Of a stretch of 64,000 bases of DNA, positions 62,930 through 64,000 are shown one piece after another. Source of the stretch: Megaleporinus macrocephalus (Eukaryota; Chordata; Actinopteri; Characiformes; Anostomidae); contig CM038717.1 of the NCBI GenBank assembly GCA_021613375.1, positions 33,765,994 to 33,829,993 on the forward strand, in the 5' to 3' direction. The notes under the pieces are model-generated. The model made no database searches and was not told where the DNA came from. It saw only the letters and a program-made list of their open reading frames with translations. The translations under genes and the position numbers were made by a program. The first letter of the stretch is position 1. Every line of letters begins with the position of its first letter.

Positions 62930-63756
62930 TAGATAGATGAATAGACAGACAGACAGTCAGACAAATAAATAGATGAATAGACAAACAGACAGTCAGACAA
63001 ATAGATAGATGAATAGACAGACAGACAAATAGATAGATGAATAGACAGACAGACAGACAAATAGATAGATGAATAGACAGACAGACAGACAAATAGATAG
63101 ATGAATAGACAGACAGACAGACAAGACAAATAGATAGATGAATAGACAGACAGAAAGACAGACAGACAAATAGATAGATGAATAGACAGACAGAAAGACA
63201 GATAAATAGATAGATGAATAGACAGACAGACAGACAAGACAAATAGATAGATGAATAGACAGACAGAAAGACAGACAGACAAATAGATAGATGAATAGAC
63301 AGACAGAAAGACAAGACAAATAGATAGATGAATAGACAGACAGAAAGACAGATAAATAGATAGATGAATAGACAGACAGAAAGACAGACAGAGAAATAGA
63401 TAGATTAATAGAAAGACAGACAGAGAAATAGATAGATTAATAGAAAGACAGACGGACGGACGGACGGACGGACAGACAGACAGCATGAACTTCACTTTCT
63501 TACCGTGTCCACTGTCCTCACTGTGCTCACTAACTGAACCAATTGAACTGATCGTGTCGAGCTCACCTGTACAGAGGAGTGAAGATGTTAGAGAACATGC
63601 TCATCAAAGATGTTTCAAATTAAATATTCATTCAATCAGTTCTCGCAGTCCATACATACATTTGCATATTAACTCACGTTTGTTTCTAAGGCCTGCAGTC
63701 TGTTTGGGCTCTTGAGGTTGGTCTCCAGAAGCATTCCTCTCCCTCTCATACTTCAT
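61682..63756 (-). CDS. Unidentified acidic protein, last three exons (probably partial)
   Basis: Three exons join in phase: 63678-63750 (or from ATG 63756), 63504-63566 and 61682-61893. The junctions are AAAC|GTGAGT, CACG|GTAAG and a strong pyrimidine acceptor tctcctcttcctgtaccag|CTC. The product from MKYERERNASGDQPQEP through ELDTISSIGSVSEHSEDSGH to ALESFTDDGLVLMEAPHTED is very acidic (EEELEPEPDPEQ) and ends TSLRQRLAPWMSL. About 117 residues are visible. It has no membrane helix or recognised domain, and it looks like a disordered C-terminal tail with serine phosphorylation-type motifs. The 63756 ATG follows an acceptor-like ccctctaag, so the gene may continue beyond the window. I do not recognise the family. 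Its intron contains the large CAGA/TAGA microsatellite. Confidence 0.6.
62335..62530 (+). repeat. Interspersed repeat fragment
   Basis: cagggtcgatcagaggagga, tgggttcctctcaaggtttc, ttcctcttaccagggtag and actgccactgttgcccctgg form a pattern I know as a common teleost repeat. The family name is not certain. Confidence 0.55.
62733..63483. repeat. Compound (CAGA)n/(TAGA)n microsatellite with higher-order units
   Basis: Runs of cagacagacagacaaatag and atagatgaatagacag alternate. Two blocks of ggtccctaaagaggtataga (62759 and 62858) mark a duplicated unit of about 100 bp. The run ends in (CGGA)n at 63452-63470. Minus-strand frames of about 200 residues rich in Cys, Leu, Ser and Val are artefacts of the stop-free repeat. 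Confidence 0.95.
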
Positions 63757-63929
63757 AACTTAGAGGGTTACAGCACATATGTAAGGTTAATGTTAACGTA
63801 TAACAACAGCAATGAACATTGACAGTATTGAATGAGTCTTGTATTGATGCTGTCTTGACAGTGTCTTGTATTGACAGTGTATTAACTGTGTCTTGTATTG
63901 ACTGTTGTATTGACACTGTATTGACTGTT

Positions 63930-64000
63930 TTGTTTTCAAAACTATGTAAAGCTGCTTTGAGACAACATCGTTGTAAAAAGCGCTATATAAATAAACTTGA
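63930..64000 (+). repeat. Interspersed repeat end
   Basis: gtaaagctgctttgagacaa and aaaagcgctatataaataaa are the conserved tail of a repeat common in fish genomes, by memory. It is cut by the window edge. Confidence 0.55.

Noticed and set aside
62694..63495. Cys/Leu/Ser-rich frames of about 200 residues that look like a membrane protein
   Set aside because: Translation of (CAGA)n/(TAGA)n on the minus strand.

Overview
The window is vertebrate nuclear DNA, most likely from a teleost fish. It has intron-split genes with GT/AG junctions, the fish-type proteins Prdx5, Nxf1 and Plvap, and many interspersed repeats of a kind I know from otophysan fishes (characins, catfishes). That taxonomic call is inference from the repeats. 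Exons were assembled by hand from splice sites and reading phase.

Layout. 1-4400: the end of a minisatellite-bearing transposon, a palindromic interspersed repeat, and a 2 kb minisatellite that runs almost up to the prdx5 promoter. 4442-9441: prdx5 (+), six coding exons, 190 aa. 10158-21925: nxf1 (-), 21 coding exons, 642 aa, tail-to-tail with prdx5 (716 bp between stop codons). 22.2-29.8 kb: intergenic, with a TTAA-flanked MITE, a decayed Tc1 transposase and a 3.3 kb satellite of 37-bp units. 29939-33504: plvap (+), five coding exons, 558 aa. 33.5-59 kb: a gene desert made largely of repeats: a 20-bp array grown from the head of a SINE, two large inverted copies of the 36-bp-array transposon, a solo LTR, a complete SINE, and a 3.9 kb array of 29-bp units. 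59-64 kb: one doubtful small exon and the 3' exons of an unidentified acidic protein gene (-) that probably runs past the window end.

The genes do not form a pathway. Prdx5 is an antioxidant peroxidase, Nxf1 the general mRNA export receptor, and Plvap the diaphragm protein of endothelial caveolae and fenestrae.

Main points to follow. (1) The long intron 10 of nxf1 carries, on the sense strand, a hairpin whose two internal-loop strands closely match the constitutive transport element (CTE) that binds Nxf1 itself, and intron read-through would make a short Nxf1 of about 383 aa. (2) The 29-bp array repeats a perfect three-pentamer heat-shock element. (3) The 20-bp array repeats a perfect Pol III A box without box B. 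(4) The prdx5 TATA box lies so close to the first ATG that it fits a transcript for the short, non-mitochondrial protein.
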